Shown: piece by piece, positions 46,741-55,850 of the stretch
Layout of the letters: each line of letters begins with the position of its first letter
Position numbering within the stretch: the stretch's first letter is position 1
DNA from: Alphaproteobacteria bacterium
Lineage (GTDB): Bacteria; Pseudomonadota; Alphaproteobacteria; Rickettsiales; JABCZZ01
Assembly: GCA_013288985.1 (NCBI GenBank)
Contig: JABDAT010000004.1
Location: 1 to 62,863, forward strand
Direction: 5' to 3'
DNA length: 62,863 bases
Position numbers and translations under genes: made by a program
Notes under the pieces: generated by a model
Databases searched by the model: none
What the model was told of the DNA's origin: nothing
The model's input: the letters and a program-made list of their open reading frames with translations, nothing else

Positions 46741-47988
46741 ATGTTTATGGTAAAAAGCCCGAAGGTTCAACTCGCAAAACCGGTTTTGGTATCGCACCAA
46801 CCCAAAAAAGAGCGTTCCGAAACTTCATCCGAAGATGATAAAATAAGGCTGGCTGATTTTATTCATGAAAATACGAACCATATAGTTCAAGAATGGGAAG
46901 CGTTTGCAAGGACACTGAAAGCTACCAATAATCATATGACACCACTTGCATTAAGGGATCATATCTATGAGTTGCTCGCTTTCATAGTCAGTGACATACA
47001 ATCACCGCAAACCCGCCAGGAACAGATTCAAAAATCGCAGGGGGAAAAAGCAAGAACCTCCACACCCACAGCAGCTGAAACCCACGCGGCTTTGCGGTTA
47101 GCGGGTGGTTTTGATATTGACCAGATGGTTTCGGAATACCGCGCACTGCGTGCCAGCGTTATCAAATTGTGGAGTAAGGCCAATCCTATTATGAATAGTA
47201 CCGATATATTAGACCTTACCAGATTCAATGAGTCTGTTGATCAGGAACTGGCAGAATCGGTCAGCCATTACACAGAAAAAGTCAATTATTCCAAAGACCT
47301 TTTTATGGGTATATTAAGCCATGATCTTGCCACACCGCTTAATGTGATAGCGATGTCTGCTCAGCTTATGCTGAATATCGGAGCATTGAATAAGCAACAG
47401 ATGCTTGATAACCGACAGACGATGCTCGTTACACAGATTCGTGAAAGCACATCCCGTATTACCAAAATTATTACCGATCTCCTTGATGTAACCCGTGCGC
47501 GATTCGGAGCCGGACTCCCCGTTGTTCTTGCCCCCATGGATATGGGGTTAGTGGCTCAGCAATTGGTGGACGAAATGCGTGTTGCTCATCCCACACGTAC
47601 AATCCTGCTTGAAGTTCTGGGAGATACAAAAGGAGATTGGGATAAAGCTCGTATCGGACAGGTCTTCTCAAATCTGATCGGCAATGCTGTCCAATATAGT
47701 TTTAAGGATTCACCTATTGATGTTGCCGTAAAAGACAACGCAGAAGAAGTAGTATTATCCGTACATAATCAAGGTATTCCTGTTCCTGCAGAAAAACTCA
47801 AAACTATATTCGATGCCTTATCCCGTGCCAGTATAGATCAAGGGGATCATCCAGTAGCAGTTAATCTAGGGTTAGGTCTTTATATTACCAATGATATTGT
47901 AGTTTCCCATGGCGGCACTATTGATGTAACATCATCTGAGAAAGATGGCACCACCTTTACTGCAAAATTTCCGCGAGTAGTATCATGA
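46741..47988 (+). CDS. Cytoplasmic sensor histidine kinase with RsbRD-like N-terminus
   Basis: A 415-aa kinase with no membrane segments. The N-terminal about 170 residues (LADFIHENTNHIVQEWEAFARTL ... DQMVSEYRALRASVIKLW) resemble the RsbRD/RsbT co-antagonist globin-like sensor region. HisKA has LSHDLATPLN with the phospho-His, and the ATPase has N-box FSNLIGNAVQYS and GLGLYITNDIV. It overlaps the following receiver gene by 4 bp, defining a two-component pair. Confidence 0.88.
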   Translation: MFMVKSPKVQLAKPVLVSHQPKKERSETSSEDDKIRLADFIHENTNHIVQEWEAFARTLKATNNHMTPLALRDHIYELLAFIVSDIQSPQTRQEQIQKSQGEKARTSTPTAAETHAALRLAGGFDIDQMVSEYRALRASVIKLWSKANPIMNSTDILDLTRFNESVDQELAESVSHYTEKVNYSKDLFMGILSHDLATPLNVIAMSAQLMLNIGALNKQQMLDNRQTMLVTQIRESTSRITKIITDLLDVTRARFGAGLPVVLAPMDMGLVAQQLVDEMRVAHPTRTILLEVLGDTKGDWDKARIGQVFSNLIGNAVQYSFKDSPIDVAVKDNAEEVVLSVHNQGIPVPAEKLKTIFDALSRASIDQGDHPVAVNLGLGLYITNDIVVSHGGTIDVTSSEKDGTTFTAKFPRVVS

Positions 47989-48416
47989 GTGTAACTCAGC
48001 TTGCCACAGCACCCGATGAAGAATTAGCAGTAGAAAACTTGCCTAGCTATCGTGTGCTTGTGGTAGACGATAATGAAGCTTCTGCCAGAACTATATTGTG
48101 GACAATGGAAATGCTGGGGCATACGGCACAAATGGCTCATGACGGTGAAACTGCTATTGCGCTCGCCAAGTCATTTCATCCTGATGTTGTCTTCCTGGAT
48201 ATTGGAATACCATTAATGAATGGCTATGAAATATGCGAGGCTATGCGCCTTGAGCCCACTCTTCAGAATACAGTTTTTATAGCCCAGACCGGATGGGGGC
48301 AAAAGGAACATCGGGAACGCTCAAAGGAAGCGGGGTTTGACCATCATTTAGTGAAGCCATTAAATATTGAAGTGCTTCAAAACATTCTTTCTCTATTGGA
48401 TAAAGAAAGGCTTTAA
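47985..48416 (+). CDS. Single-domain response regulator
   Basis: A 143-aa receiver with a 20-residue N-terminal tail. LVVDDNEAS, the phospho-acceptor Asp in FLDIGIPLMNG, and the Lys of LVKPLN. No output domain, so it acts by protein contact or as a phosphate relay for the adjacent kinase. Its stop lies at the start of a 24-bp inverted repeat. Confidence 0.9.
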   Translation: MSVTQLATAPDEELAVENLPSYRVLVVDDNEASARTILWTMEMLGHTAQMAHDGETAIALAKSFHPDVVFLDIGIPLMNGYEICEAMRLEPTLQNTVFIAQTGWGQKEHRERSKEAGFDHHLVKPLNIEVLQNILSLLDKERL

Positions 48417-48466
48417 ATTAATTCTATAATAATAACTCATAGGAGTTATTATTATAGAATTAATTT
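48415..48466. terminator. Perfect 24-bp AT-rich inverted repeat between convergent genes
   Basis: Arms 48415-48438 and 48443-48466 are perfect complements around ATAG. They include the stop codons of both the receiver gene and the Crp/Fnr gene, so they can end both transcripts. The arms have almost no G or C, unlike most terminators. Confidence 0.65.
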
Positions 48467-49214
48467 AACAAATCTTTGGCAAATGAGAATGTGAATAACA
48501 TCCATTCACAAATTTGAGCAATCGTTCCATGGAATCGATCGTAACACGTGTCCCGATAATCTGGATGCCGGTCTCTTCTCTTAATATATTAAGAGCGCGG
48601 GAAAAGGTTGCTCCTTTCATGCCGAGCGTAGATGCAATAAGCGTCTTATCGTAAGGAAGGTTAAGTATAGCACCGTCTTTTTGATCCAGCACCGGGCAGA
48701 GCCCGAGCAGGAAACATCCGATACGCTGAGGGGCACTATAGAGAAGATATTGTTCCAATTGCAATTCATGGCGGCGTTGATACTGCACCATGGAAGTCAG
48801 CATGTTGAAGGCAAGCTGATTATTCACACGCAGTTGCTCTTTAAGTAAGGAAAGAGGCACATTGAGTATCTGTGAATCTTCCACCACTTGCGCACTGCTC
48901 GTAAAGCGCCCCTCTTCAAAAATTGCATTTTCGCCTGTAACGCTATCTCTTGTAAGCATAGCCAGACTTACTTCTTCACCTTCTTCTGTGGTATGGAACA
49001 ACTTCAGCCACCCATTGCAGATGATATAAAAGGAATTCGCCTTCTCGCCTTCGAGATAAAGAAGCTTACCTTTTTTGTAACTTTTAATTTGGGCCGCATC
49101 GGTGAAACGCGCAATATCCTCATCCGGCATATGGCTAAACAGCGTAAGGCTCTTAAAGAATGCAAGCGATTTACATTGTTTTGAACCTGCCTCTTGTTCT
49201 TTGCTTGCCTTCAT
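48465..49214 (-). CDS. Crp/Fnr-family transcriptional regulator
   Basis: A 249-aa regulator: a cyclic-nucleotide-type beta barrel (KGKLLYLEGEKANSFYIICNGWLKLF), dimer helix, and a C-terminal winged HTH (IASTLGMKGATFSRALNILREETG). The N-terminal cysteine cluster of FNR is missing (only Cys14), so it is not an Fe-S FNR; sensing could be by heme, NO or nothing, as in FixK. The recognition helix keeps Ser-Arg, but has Ala where FNR has Glu. Two FNR-like boxes lie in its divergent promoter region. Confidence 0.88.
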   Translation of the reverse strand: MKASKEQEAGSKQCKSLAFFKSLTLFSHMPDEDIARFTDAAQIKSYKKGKLLYLEGEKANSFYIICNGWLKLFHTTEEGEEVSLAMLTRDSVTGENAIFEEGRFTSSAQVVEDSQILNVPLSLLKEQLRVNNQLAFNMLTSMVQYQRRHELQLEQYLLYSAPQRIGCFLLGLCPVLDQKDGAILNLPYDKTLIASTLGMKGATFSRALNILREETGIQIIGTRVTIDSMERLLKFVNGCYSHSHLPKIC

Positions 49215-49273
49215 AAGCAGGTACGCCTTTGGTAAAATTACCCGACACTGTACAACATCTTTACACCAATTCT

Positions 49274-49287
49274 TTGATATAAGTCAA
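49274..49287. promoter_or_regulatory. FNR/FixK-like box 1 between regulator and kinase
   Basis: TTGATATAAGTCAA, 60 bp before the Crp/Fnr start and 129 bp before the kinase start. Confidence 0.6.
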
Positions 49288-49311
49288 AAATGCAAATTTC
49301 CTTATGCTCCC

Positions 49312-49325
49312 TTGATGTTGGTCAA
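49312..49325. promoter_or_regulatory. FNR/FixK-like box 2 between regulator and kinase
   Basis: TTGATGTTGGTCAA, 38 bp from box 1 and 91 bp before the kinase start. Confidence 0.6.
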
Positions 49326-49415
49326 ATACACATTATTGAAAATTATTATTACTTACTGCCCAGTCATTCTTCCACAGAGAAGAAACCTCATAATCAAACC
49401 AAACAGGAGATTATT

Positions 49416-50198
49416 ATGCATTCCATCAATCAGATCAAAGATGTTCCGGGTTTTCTTCCTGCGACATCTCGCTCCAAATTTGAAGATGCGGACTATCTTG
49501 CTATATTATGCCATGAAATCCGCACACCCCTTGGTGCCATTGTTGGCCTTGCCGATATTCTTGCCAGCACAAAATGCAGCCCCAAGCAGCAAACCGAATG
49601 TGCGGACATGCTGCATGACAGCTCTAAAATGCTGATGGGATTGCTCAATGATTTACTGGATTCCTTTAAGTTGGATAATGGCAAAGTAGAATTGGAACAT
49701 ACCACTTTTGATCTGGCTCAGGTGCTGGAAGAGGCTAAAAATATTGCGATGGTCAAGGCAAGAGAAAAAGGCTTAAGCATATATACGCGCATCGGAAAAC
49801 CAGCTTCTGCCTTGTTTATGGGCGATCCACTTCGTATTCGCCAGATTATTCTAAACCTGCTTGGAAATGCCGTAAAATTTACCGCTAAGGGAATTATTTC
49901 TCTTTATATGACTGAAGAAGTGAATTCACATGGACAGTCTGAAGTATGTATCACGGTTGCAGATTCGGGTATCGGTATTGAAAAAGAGAAGCTTGGAAAG
50001 ATTTTTGACAAATATACCCAAGGCGATGCCAGCACTACCAGACAATATGGTGGGACAGGCCTGGGGCTGTTTATCAGCCAGGAACTTGCACATTTAATGA
50101 AGGGTACCATTACCGTAAAAAGCTGGCCACAAATGGGCTCGCATTTCATCGTAACTTTGCCGCTGCAAAAAGCTCCAGCGCTGCTGGCTATCGTGTAA
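49416..50198 (+). CDS. Cytoplasmic histidine kinase
   Basis: A 260-aa kinase core with almost no sensor part: 30 N-terminal residues, then HisKA (AILCHEIRTPLGAIVG, phospho-His) and HATPase (NLLGNAVKFTAKG, VADSGIGIEKEK, GGTGLGLFISQELAHLM). The start ATG 49416 has CAGGAGA upstream. Input must come from partner proteins. Preceded by two FNR-like boxes. Confidence 0.9.
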   Translation: MHSINQIKDVPGFLPATSRSKFEDADYLAILCHEIRTPLGAIVGLADILASTKCSPKQQTECADMLHDSSKMLMGLLNDLLDSFKLDNGKVELEHTTFDLAQVLEEAKNIAMVKAREKGLSIYTRIGKPASALFMGDPLRIRQIILNLLGNAVKFTAKGIISLYMTEEVNSHGQSEVCITVADSGIGIEKEKLGKIFDKYTQGDASTTRQYGGTGLGLFISQELAHLMKGTITVKSWPQMGSHFIVTLPLQKAPALLAIV

Positions 50199-50271
50199 TA
50201 ATCCCTATGGCCTGCTTATAAGCATTCCTGCATACTTATTATGAACCGCCTACCATAAGGAGATTAATATT

Positions 50272-50460
50272 ATGGCCAGTAAAAAAGAAATTCATCCGCA
50301 TAGAGGCGGAGAACAAATGAGTTCTGAAATGGCTGATTTTTTATCCGAAAAACAAGCTGCTTATCAGAAATCCGAGCAACAACATTTTCCTGTCGAAGAT
50401 AAAAGGGGAACTGCGCGCAAAGTGCACACAAATGGCTCAACCCCTCGTAAAGATATTTAA
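50272..50460 (+). CDS. Small hydrophilic protein
   Basis: A 62-aa product (MASKKEIHPHRGGEQMSSEMADFL...) with AAGGAGA upstream. Highly polar and probably disordered; no family recognised. The next small gene starts 12 bp later. Confidence 0.55.
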   Translation: MASKKEIHPHRGGEQMSSEMADFLSEKQAAYQKSEQQHFPVEDKRGTARKVHTNGSTPRKDI

Positions 50461-50472
50461 ATGGGGATTTCT

Positions 50473-50631
50473 ATGTCTGAGCATAAAGAGAAACATAAGT
50501 ATAAACATCACAGTGATGTTGCCAAAATTAAAGAGCTAAATGCAATAGAAGCAGAAATTGCCGCAACACAAAGTCACAGCCAGGATGCTGATAGGCATCG
50601 CAAGACGGAGCATCAGAAATCAGATAAGTAA
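50473..50631 (+). CDS. His/Lys-rich 52-aa protein
   Basis: MSEHKEKHKYKHHSDVAKIKELNAIEAEIAATQ... with eight or so His. The start at 50473 follows GGGGAT; an in-frame ATG at 50461 is an alternative. Its polarity and context of stress genes suggest a metal-binding or stress-protective role, not shown. Confidence 0.5.
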   Translation: MSEHKEKHKYKHHSDVAKIKELNAIEAEIAATQSHSQDADRHRKTEHQKSDK

Positions 50632-50659
50632 TATCATGGCGATAAAGGATCAAGCGCAC

Positions 50660-50740
50660 TATTCCCTGTATCTGCGCTGATAAACAGTGAATTAATGATA
50701 GAGACTTGGTTCGCTACAGACTCCACCCGCACCGTTTCTC
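50660..50740. repeat. Dispersed repeat, partial copy C
   Basis: Holds the 3' half only: CTATTCCCTGTATCTGC, TGATAAACAGTGAATTA, GAGACTTGGTTCGC and CAGACTCCACCCGCACCGT. Confidence 0.6.
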
Positions 50741-50846
50741 ATTTATATATAAATTATATTCCGCCAATAGATCCCTCATTGATTCATGATGTTGCCTCTA
50801 CCAGTATCGTGGATACCTAATTTGGGCCACAACAGGAGAAATACTA

Positions 50847-51278
50847 ATGAAAAAACTCATTCTAATTACGGCAATGCTGGGTGTATTGCATTTGCCAACG
50901 CTCGCATTTGCCAATGATGGCGATGGCCTGCCTCCCACACTCATGGAAAAAGCCATATCCAAATTGCCCAGTGACAAGGCTGAACAATTCCGCGATGCAC
51001 TGCAGTCCGCGCATGAAGAAAACGCGCCACTGTATGACCAGGCCAAGCAGCTGCACACGCAAATACATGACATCCTTGCCGCCGATAATTTTGACAGAGA
51101 CGCGTTTAATGCCAAAAACCAGGAACTGCGACAAGTGCATGATAAAATACGCACGAATCTAGACGATGCATTTGGCGCCGCGGTTTCGGATCTTTCCACT
51201 AGCGAACGCCAGACGCTACTGACTGCTCTGGAGCACCAGGAGCATAAAGTTCACAAGGCAGTAAAGAACGCAGGATAA
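50847..51278 (+). CDS. Periplasmic Spy/CpxP/ZraP-like protein
   Basis: A 143-aa protein with a signal peptide (ending LAFA-ND) and an all-helical mature part: KLPSDKAEQFRDALQSAHEENAPLYDQAKQLHTQIHDILAADNFDRDAFNAKNQELRQ. The layout matches the Spy/ZraP periplasmic chaperone and heavy-metal-stress family. AGGAGA is its ribosome site. A second secreted protein follows after 4 bp. Confidence 0.75.
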   Translation: MKKLILITAMLGVLHLPTLAFANDGDGLPPTLMEKAISKLPSDKAEQFRDALQSAHEENAPLYDQAKQLHTQIHDILAADNFDRDAFNAKNQELRQVHDKIRTNLDDAFGAAVSDLSTSERQTLLTALEHQEHKVHKAVKNAG

Positions 51279-51282
51279 TCAT

Positions 51283-51534
51283 ATGTTCATCACACAGAAG
51301 CATAAGATAATTGCACTTGCTCTTGGCACCTGTTGCATGCTTGCGAGTACGCCTGCCAATGCACGTCTCGACGTAGGCATCAACATCGGCGTTCCCGGTC
51401 CCGTGTATGCGGAGCCGAGCTACGTGGCACCAGTGTATGCTGAGCCCACCTATGCTGCGCCCGTTGTCTATCCTGCCTATTACCATAACCGGCATTATTT
51501 TCATGGCAGACGGGATTTCCATCATCGGCACTAG
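51283..51534 (+). CDS. Small secreted Tyr/Pro/His-rich repeat protein
   Basis: An 83-aa protein with a signal peptide (PANA-RL) and two repeats of Y-A-E-P-x-Y-x-A-P-V. It ends with a His/Arg-rich tail (YFHGRRDFHHRH), which could bind metal. Probably co-transcribed with the Spy-like gene. Confidence 0.65.
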   Translation: MFITQKHKIIALALGTCCMLASTPANARLDVGINIGVPGPVYAEPSYVAPVYAEPTYAAPVVYPAYYHNRHYFHGRRDFHHRH

Positions 51535-51589
51535 TTGTTTTATGTGCAGCGGTGAGATTATTTGCTAAGGCCAGGACTCATGCGTTACC

Positions 51590-51640
51590 GCACCGAGGCC
51601 AAATCGCCTCAGACTCCGTGCTGCACCATTTCTTATAGTG
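51590..51640. repeat. Dispersed repeat, terminal fragment D
   Basis: Contains CAGACTCCGTGCTGCACCAT, identical to the end of copy A, followed by TTCTTATAGTGATTATTAT. It lies about 140 bp upstream of tRNA-Leu. Confidence 0.55.
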
Positions 51641-51775
51641 ATTATTATGGCTGTTTTAAGCCAGGAAGGGTAGTTTATCTTGCTGAGCCGTGCCATCTCT
51701 TTGAATAAAGATGCTAATAACTTGATATAGACAAGCTCTTCATCATCTTTTATAACCCGGACTTCTTCTTATCCG

Positions 51776-51862
51776 GCCCGGATGGTGGAATTGGTAGACG
51801 CGCTAGCTTCAGGTGCTAGTGGCCGCAAGGTCGTGGAGGTTCGAGTCCTCTTCCGGGCACCA
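51776..51862 (+). tRNA. tRNA-Leu, anticodon CAG
   Basis: An 87-nt class II tRNA. The acceptor stem GCCCGGA pairs with TTCCGGGC. The anticodon arm is CTAGC-TTCAGGT-GCTAG, the long variable arm GGCCGCAAGGTC, and the T arm GGAGG-TTCGAGT-CCTC. CCA is encoded. Confidence 0.95.
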
Positions 51863-51916
51863 GCTATATTATATAAAGCATTTAGAATTATTATTGAGCA
51901 ATCAATAAGATAAACT

Positions 51917-54091
51917 CTATGCGCGTTTGCGGGCTCTCGTTGCTGCAAGCGATGCGGGAATCCAGCGTACGGTGGAAATAGGAATGATTTCTGCATTGTG
52001 GAATGCATTACGCCAACGCGCGCGCAGACCTGCAACCATGTCTTCCGCTACGGCTCTGATGCCAATGAAATGAACCAAAGCATAGGTAAAAAGCGCGGCA
52101 TTAAAACTTGCAAATGCCGCCTGCGGCAAGCGTGCCTGTTCGATATCCTGAACAGCAAAGGCTGTAAAGGCGATGGGAAGTATCACTTCTATCACGCAAT
52201 AAATAGCAGGCGCTGCAGTTCTTCCGGTGACTTTAGGTGTGCGTCCGAAGGGAATCTTCTTGCCTGTGATCATCTGTTGGAATTGTTTGAGTACGCCGCC
52301 CGTTACAATGGGAAACAGCATAAGATTAAGAGAGCATATGCGTAATACATCAGAGTAACGGTATCCGGCATTCTTCAGATCGCGGGCATAGAGAATAAAG
52401 AAAGGAATGGTGGAAAGGGGAAGCCATGAAGTTGAAGAAATATCCCCGAATGGATATACGAAAAACAATAGTGCCACTACGCATCCGCTGGTAGTGGAAG
52501 CCAGGTAATGAAAGCGCATGAACATTTCCTTAAGGAGCATGATATTCTTAGGCGCCCTGACAAGGTAACGCAGTAATTTGGGCAGAATAATAAGTCCACC
52601 GTTAGACCAGCGGCGGCGCTGAATGAGCAGAGAGCCAAAGTCAGGCGGCGTTGCGCTGAAAGTCATTCTTTCCGGATAGTTATAGAGCTTCCAGCCTTTA
52701 TCCACGAGATCGATAGTCGACTCGGTATCCTCAATCACAGTGCGATCCTGGATATAGATAGCCACCTGGTTTTTACCTTCCTGCTGTATTTCCTTAATGT
52801 CCTCTAATGCAGCTTTACGCAACATGGCGTTTGCACCTACCCAAAATGTTGCATTCCAATGTGTGTATCCCTGATGGGTCAGGAACTGCACATCAATGCA
52901 GGCGCCTGCCGTGCGTTCAATCGGATTCGGGCATCCGGGAAAAGACGAGCAGGGAGATTGAATAACCGCCAGCTGCCGGTTTTCCGGCTGTTCCATGATA
53001 TGAATCAGGCGCAGCGCATAATCGGAAAGCATTAAACTGTCAGCGTCGATAGTGTCCACATAATCGGAATCAGGAATGGTAAAGTCGGCATTTTCGTCAA
53101 AAGATTCGTGCAATTCCCAGCCATTATCTGTTTCGACTTCTGCCCATGATTTTCCCATCAATGCGATATAGCTGTTGAGATTCATTGCTTTATTGGATTG
53201 CTGCGAAAGGTTGCTGTATTTCTTGCGCTCAAAGCTCGTAAAGCGAACATTAAAAAAGCTTGCCAGGCGCGCATAATGTTGATTAAGCAATGCTTCATCC
53301 GTTATTTCTTCATCCGCAATTTTTTGGCGCAGTTCGCAAGCGGTGCTTTGATGCTGTTTTGCAAGCGTATCTATAATCGAATCCACAAAGAAACGGTCGG
53401 CATAAGGCAATGCCTCCAGTGTCCGCCCTGCCATAAAATCAAGCGCAAGCTTTTCCAGCCATTCTGCAACTTCTTCGTACAGCATGGATAGGCGGTTAAG
53501 TTCAATGCCTGTGTGAATAGCCTGCGTGTTTTGGCGTTGCAGGAATAATTCATGTTCCATGTTAAAGCGTTTGGCCTGTGCATCGAACAGGGTTTGCAAT
53601 TCTGCAGGGATAAGACGTGTATCTTCCAGCTTTAGCATGTCTTCCAGAGCTTTGGCGTGATAGGGGTCGTCAATAAGCAGCACAACATTCTTGCCGGGAT
53701 ATTCTGCCAGCGCCGCTGAGATTAGTGTCTGCCAGATTACGGTGCGTTCTTCTTTGTAGGAGGGGACTAAGACAGAAAGGGTGGGGGCATCTATTCTGCT
53801 GTATATGGTCTCCAGTATTTCACGGGAGACGGGGACATGTTTCTCACGGCGTTTGTAATATCCCAGCAGGCAAATCTGATAAAGAAGCGTGCTATAGACC
53901 ATAAAAACTATGCAGACAGCGAAGAAAGCCGTTTCTAATACTAAATGGGTATTACCAGCAAGATACGCGTTATAGCTCTTTTGTGCCAGAAAATGGAATA
54001 ATCCTGCAAGCAAACCAAGGGTCATGAACAGAGCGGCAGTGGTTATGTATTTTTCACGCGTATAGTTTATTACTCTGTTACTGACGGCCAT
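51917..54091 (-). CDS. Membrane GT2 glycosyltransferase (cellulose-synthase-like)
   Basis: A 724-aa processive-type glycosyltransferase. Two N-terminal membrane helices, then PTLSVLVPSYKEE and a GT2 fold split by a large insert of about 170 residues (about 160-335). DADSLM is the metal-binding D-x-D, TVIEDTES holds the base, and QRRRWSNGG the processive motif. About five C-terminal helices follow. The product polysaccharide is unknown; no partner or regulator is adjacent. Confidence 0.85.
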   Translation of the reverse strand: MAVSNRVINYTREKYITTAALFMTLGLLAGLFHFLAQKSYNAYLAGNTHLVLETAFFAVCIVFMVYSTLLYQICLLGYYKRREKHVPVSREILETIYSRIDAPTLSVLVPSYKEERTVIWQTLISAALAEYPGKNVVLLIDDPYHAKALEDMLKLEDTRLIPAELQTLFDAQAKRFNMEHELFLQRQNTQAIHTGIELNRLSMLYEEVAEWLEKLALDFMAGRTLEALPYADRFFVDSIIDTLAKQHQSTACELRQKIADEEITDEALLNQHYARLASFFNVRFTSFERKKYSNLSQQSNKAMNLNSYIALMGKSWAEVETDNGWELHESFDENADFTIPDSDYVDTIDADSLMLSDYALRLIHIMEQPENRQLAVIQSPCSSFPGCPNPIERTAGACIDVQFLTHQGYTHWNATFWVGANAMLRKAALEDIKEIQQEGKNQVAIYIQDRTVIEDTESTIDLVDKGWKLYNYPERMTFSATPPDFGSLLIQRRRWSNGGLIILPKLLRYLVRAPKNIMLLKEMFMRFHYLASTTSGCVVALLFFVYPFGDISSTSWLPLSTIPFFILYARDLKNAGYRYSDVLRICSLNLMLFPIVTGGVLKQFQQMITGKKIPFGRTPKVTGRTAAPAIYCVIEVILPIAFTAFAVQDIEQARLPQAAFASFNAALFTYALVHFIGIRAVAEDMVAGLRARWRNAFHNAEIIPISTVRWIPASLAATRARKRA

Positions 54092-54227
54092 GGTATCTTG
54101 CTCTCTTAAAATAGTTCGATTTTCGGCTTATCTTATTGATTATTAATGATAAGCTCTGTAGTGTCCCAAGGGGCACTGTATAGATTTCAGCGCCGCATTC
54201 AAATTAACATTTTGTAATAATTGGGCT

Positions 54228-55112
54228 CTAGCGAGTGCGGCCTATTATCCCTGACGCAAGAAAAACACCGCTGGAAACCGCTGCTACACCCGTCCATTCC
54301 AGGGCGGAAGGGATCTCCCCCAGTACGGGGATGGCAAGCAGGGTGGAAAATACCGGGACCAGTGGAATAAGCGCGCCGGCACGCGATGCGCCCAGTATAT
54401 GAATGCCAGCATTAAAGGAAATAAGCGCTATGATCGCTGTTAATATGCCTTGGTAAAAAGATTGGAATGCTACTTCATGCCAGTTTTGCATGCTGATATG
54501 GCTATGCACGAACAGCAGGTAAAACGGCATATAAAATATCATCGAAAGAACGCATACGGCAGTGGCAGCCTGAAGCGCGTTGGCTTTCCAGGCACGCACC
54601 AGAATTACGTACCCGGCCCATAAGCTGCCGCTTATTACAAACAGCAAATGCCCGAACCATTGATCGGACCCGCCATATGCGTTTTTGGCGGCAAGCATGC
54701 AGCAAATGCCAAGCACGCTGCAGGCGACACCGGCAATCCGCAATAAAGAGGTGGGTTCGCGCAGGGCATAAATACCCGCTATCGTAGTGAACACTAATAA
54801 TGTGCCGTTAATAACGGTGCTGGCATGCGAAGCGGGGGCAAATGCCATGCCGGCAATTGCAATATTGGTATAGGGCGCTCCCATTAACAGCGATAATATG
54901 AAACCTCCCAGCAGGCCTTTGGGCCCAATGCGCAGCCCATGTTTGAATGCAAATGGCAATAGCAATATTCCGCTTACGGTAAAGCGTATGGCGGTGATAT
55001 CGTAAGCGGTTAAAGTGCCTTTGACTGCAAAGCGGCTTGCAACCATCCATCCCGACCAGACGCAGATCGAAAACAGCACATAGGCAAATCCTTTAAACAT
55101 ATTGGATTGCAT
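54228..55112 (-). CDS. EamA/DMT-family transporter
   Basis: A 294-aa protein with about ten membrane helices in two EamA halves (GYALFSICVWSGWMVASR-like start and GALIPLVPVFSTLLAIPVLGE near the end). A small-metabolite exporter of unknown substrate. Its start overlaps the GST stop by 1 bp. Confidence 0.88.
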   Translation of the reverse strand: MQSNMFKGFAYVLFSICVWSGWMVASRFAVKGTLTAYDITAIRFTVSGILLLPFAFKHGLRIGPKGLLGGFILSLLMGAPYTNIAIAGMAFAPASHASTVINGTLLVFTTIAGIYALREPTSLLRIAGVACSVLGICCMLAAKNAYGGSDQWFGHLLFVISGSLWAGYVILVRAWKANALQAATAVCVLSMIFYMPFYLLFVHSHISMQNWHEVAFQSFYQGILTAIIALISFNAGIHILGASRAGALIPLVPVFSTLLAIPVLGEIPSALEWTGVAAVSSGVFLASGIIGRTR

Positions 55113-55750
55113 TATAGTGCCGTTTCCTTAAGTGCCGCCTGATACCATTCCTGGAAAATGGGCAGATTAACAATGGCATCCATATAATGTTTACTCGTAT
55201 CAGAAAGAGTAAAGCCGTACGTTATGAAGCGGCTTACGACGGGGGCATACATTGCATCGGCGATGGTGAAGTTGCCATAAAGGAATGGGCCGCCAGCGGA
55301 GATGCCAAATTGCCCGCGCGCTTCACGCCATATCTGTTCGATACGATTGATATCGAGATGTACATCAGCATCAGGCCGCATGATTTCGCGTTTGCTCATT
55401 TCCATAGGGTGTTTGCTGCGCAATGCCTGAAAGCTGGAATGCATCTCGGCGCTGGCGCTGCGCGCATGCATGCGCGCAGCCGTCTCCGTGGGCCAGAGTT
55501 TGGCATCTGGAAATTGTTCGGCAAGCGTTTCCGCGATCGCAAGTGAATCCCATACCGGACGATTGTCTATGAATAACATAGGCACTGAGCCGGAAGGAGA
55601 ATATTGCAGTATATTCTGTTTGCTGTCTTTTTGGCGCAGGACAATATTCACCTCTTTAAAAGAAACGCCCGTAGCCTTTAGTGCAAGCCAGGCGCGCATT
55701 GACCAGGAGGAATAATTCTTGTTGCCGATAACGATTGTGTAGGAAGTCAT
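55112..55750 (-). CDS. Glutathione S-transferase family protein
   Basis: A 212-aa protein. N-terminal thioredoxin-like domain with NKNYSSWSMRAWLAL (Ser/Tyr near the active site) and SPSGSVPMLFIDNRPVWDSLAIAETL, the GSH-binding cis-Pro and Ser region; then a helical C-terminal domain. Coupled to the EamA gene. Confidence 0.88.
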   Translation of the reverse strand: MTSYTIVIGNKNYSSWSMRAWLALKATGVSFKEVNIVLRQKDSKQNILQYSPSGSVPMLFIDNRPVWDSLAIAETLAEQFPDAKLWPTETAARMHARSASAEMHSSFQALRSKHPMEMSKREIMRPDADVHLDINRIEQIWREARGQFGISAGGPFLYGNFTIADAMYAPVVSRFITYGFTLSDTSKHYMDAIVNLPIFQEWYQAALKETAL

Positions 55751-55850
55751 GAATTCGTATCCTTTATTAATATGTATGAGTCAGCCATTGCATAAATCCG
55801 GCTTGACCGCTAGATAGAAAGTGATCAATGCAGCTATGAAGGGAACGCGC

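Noticed and set aside
51769..52035. Minus-strand frame covering tRNA-Leu
   Set aside because: Half of it is the complement of the tRNA and the rest overlaps the glycosyltransferase gene.
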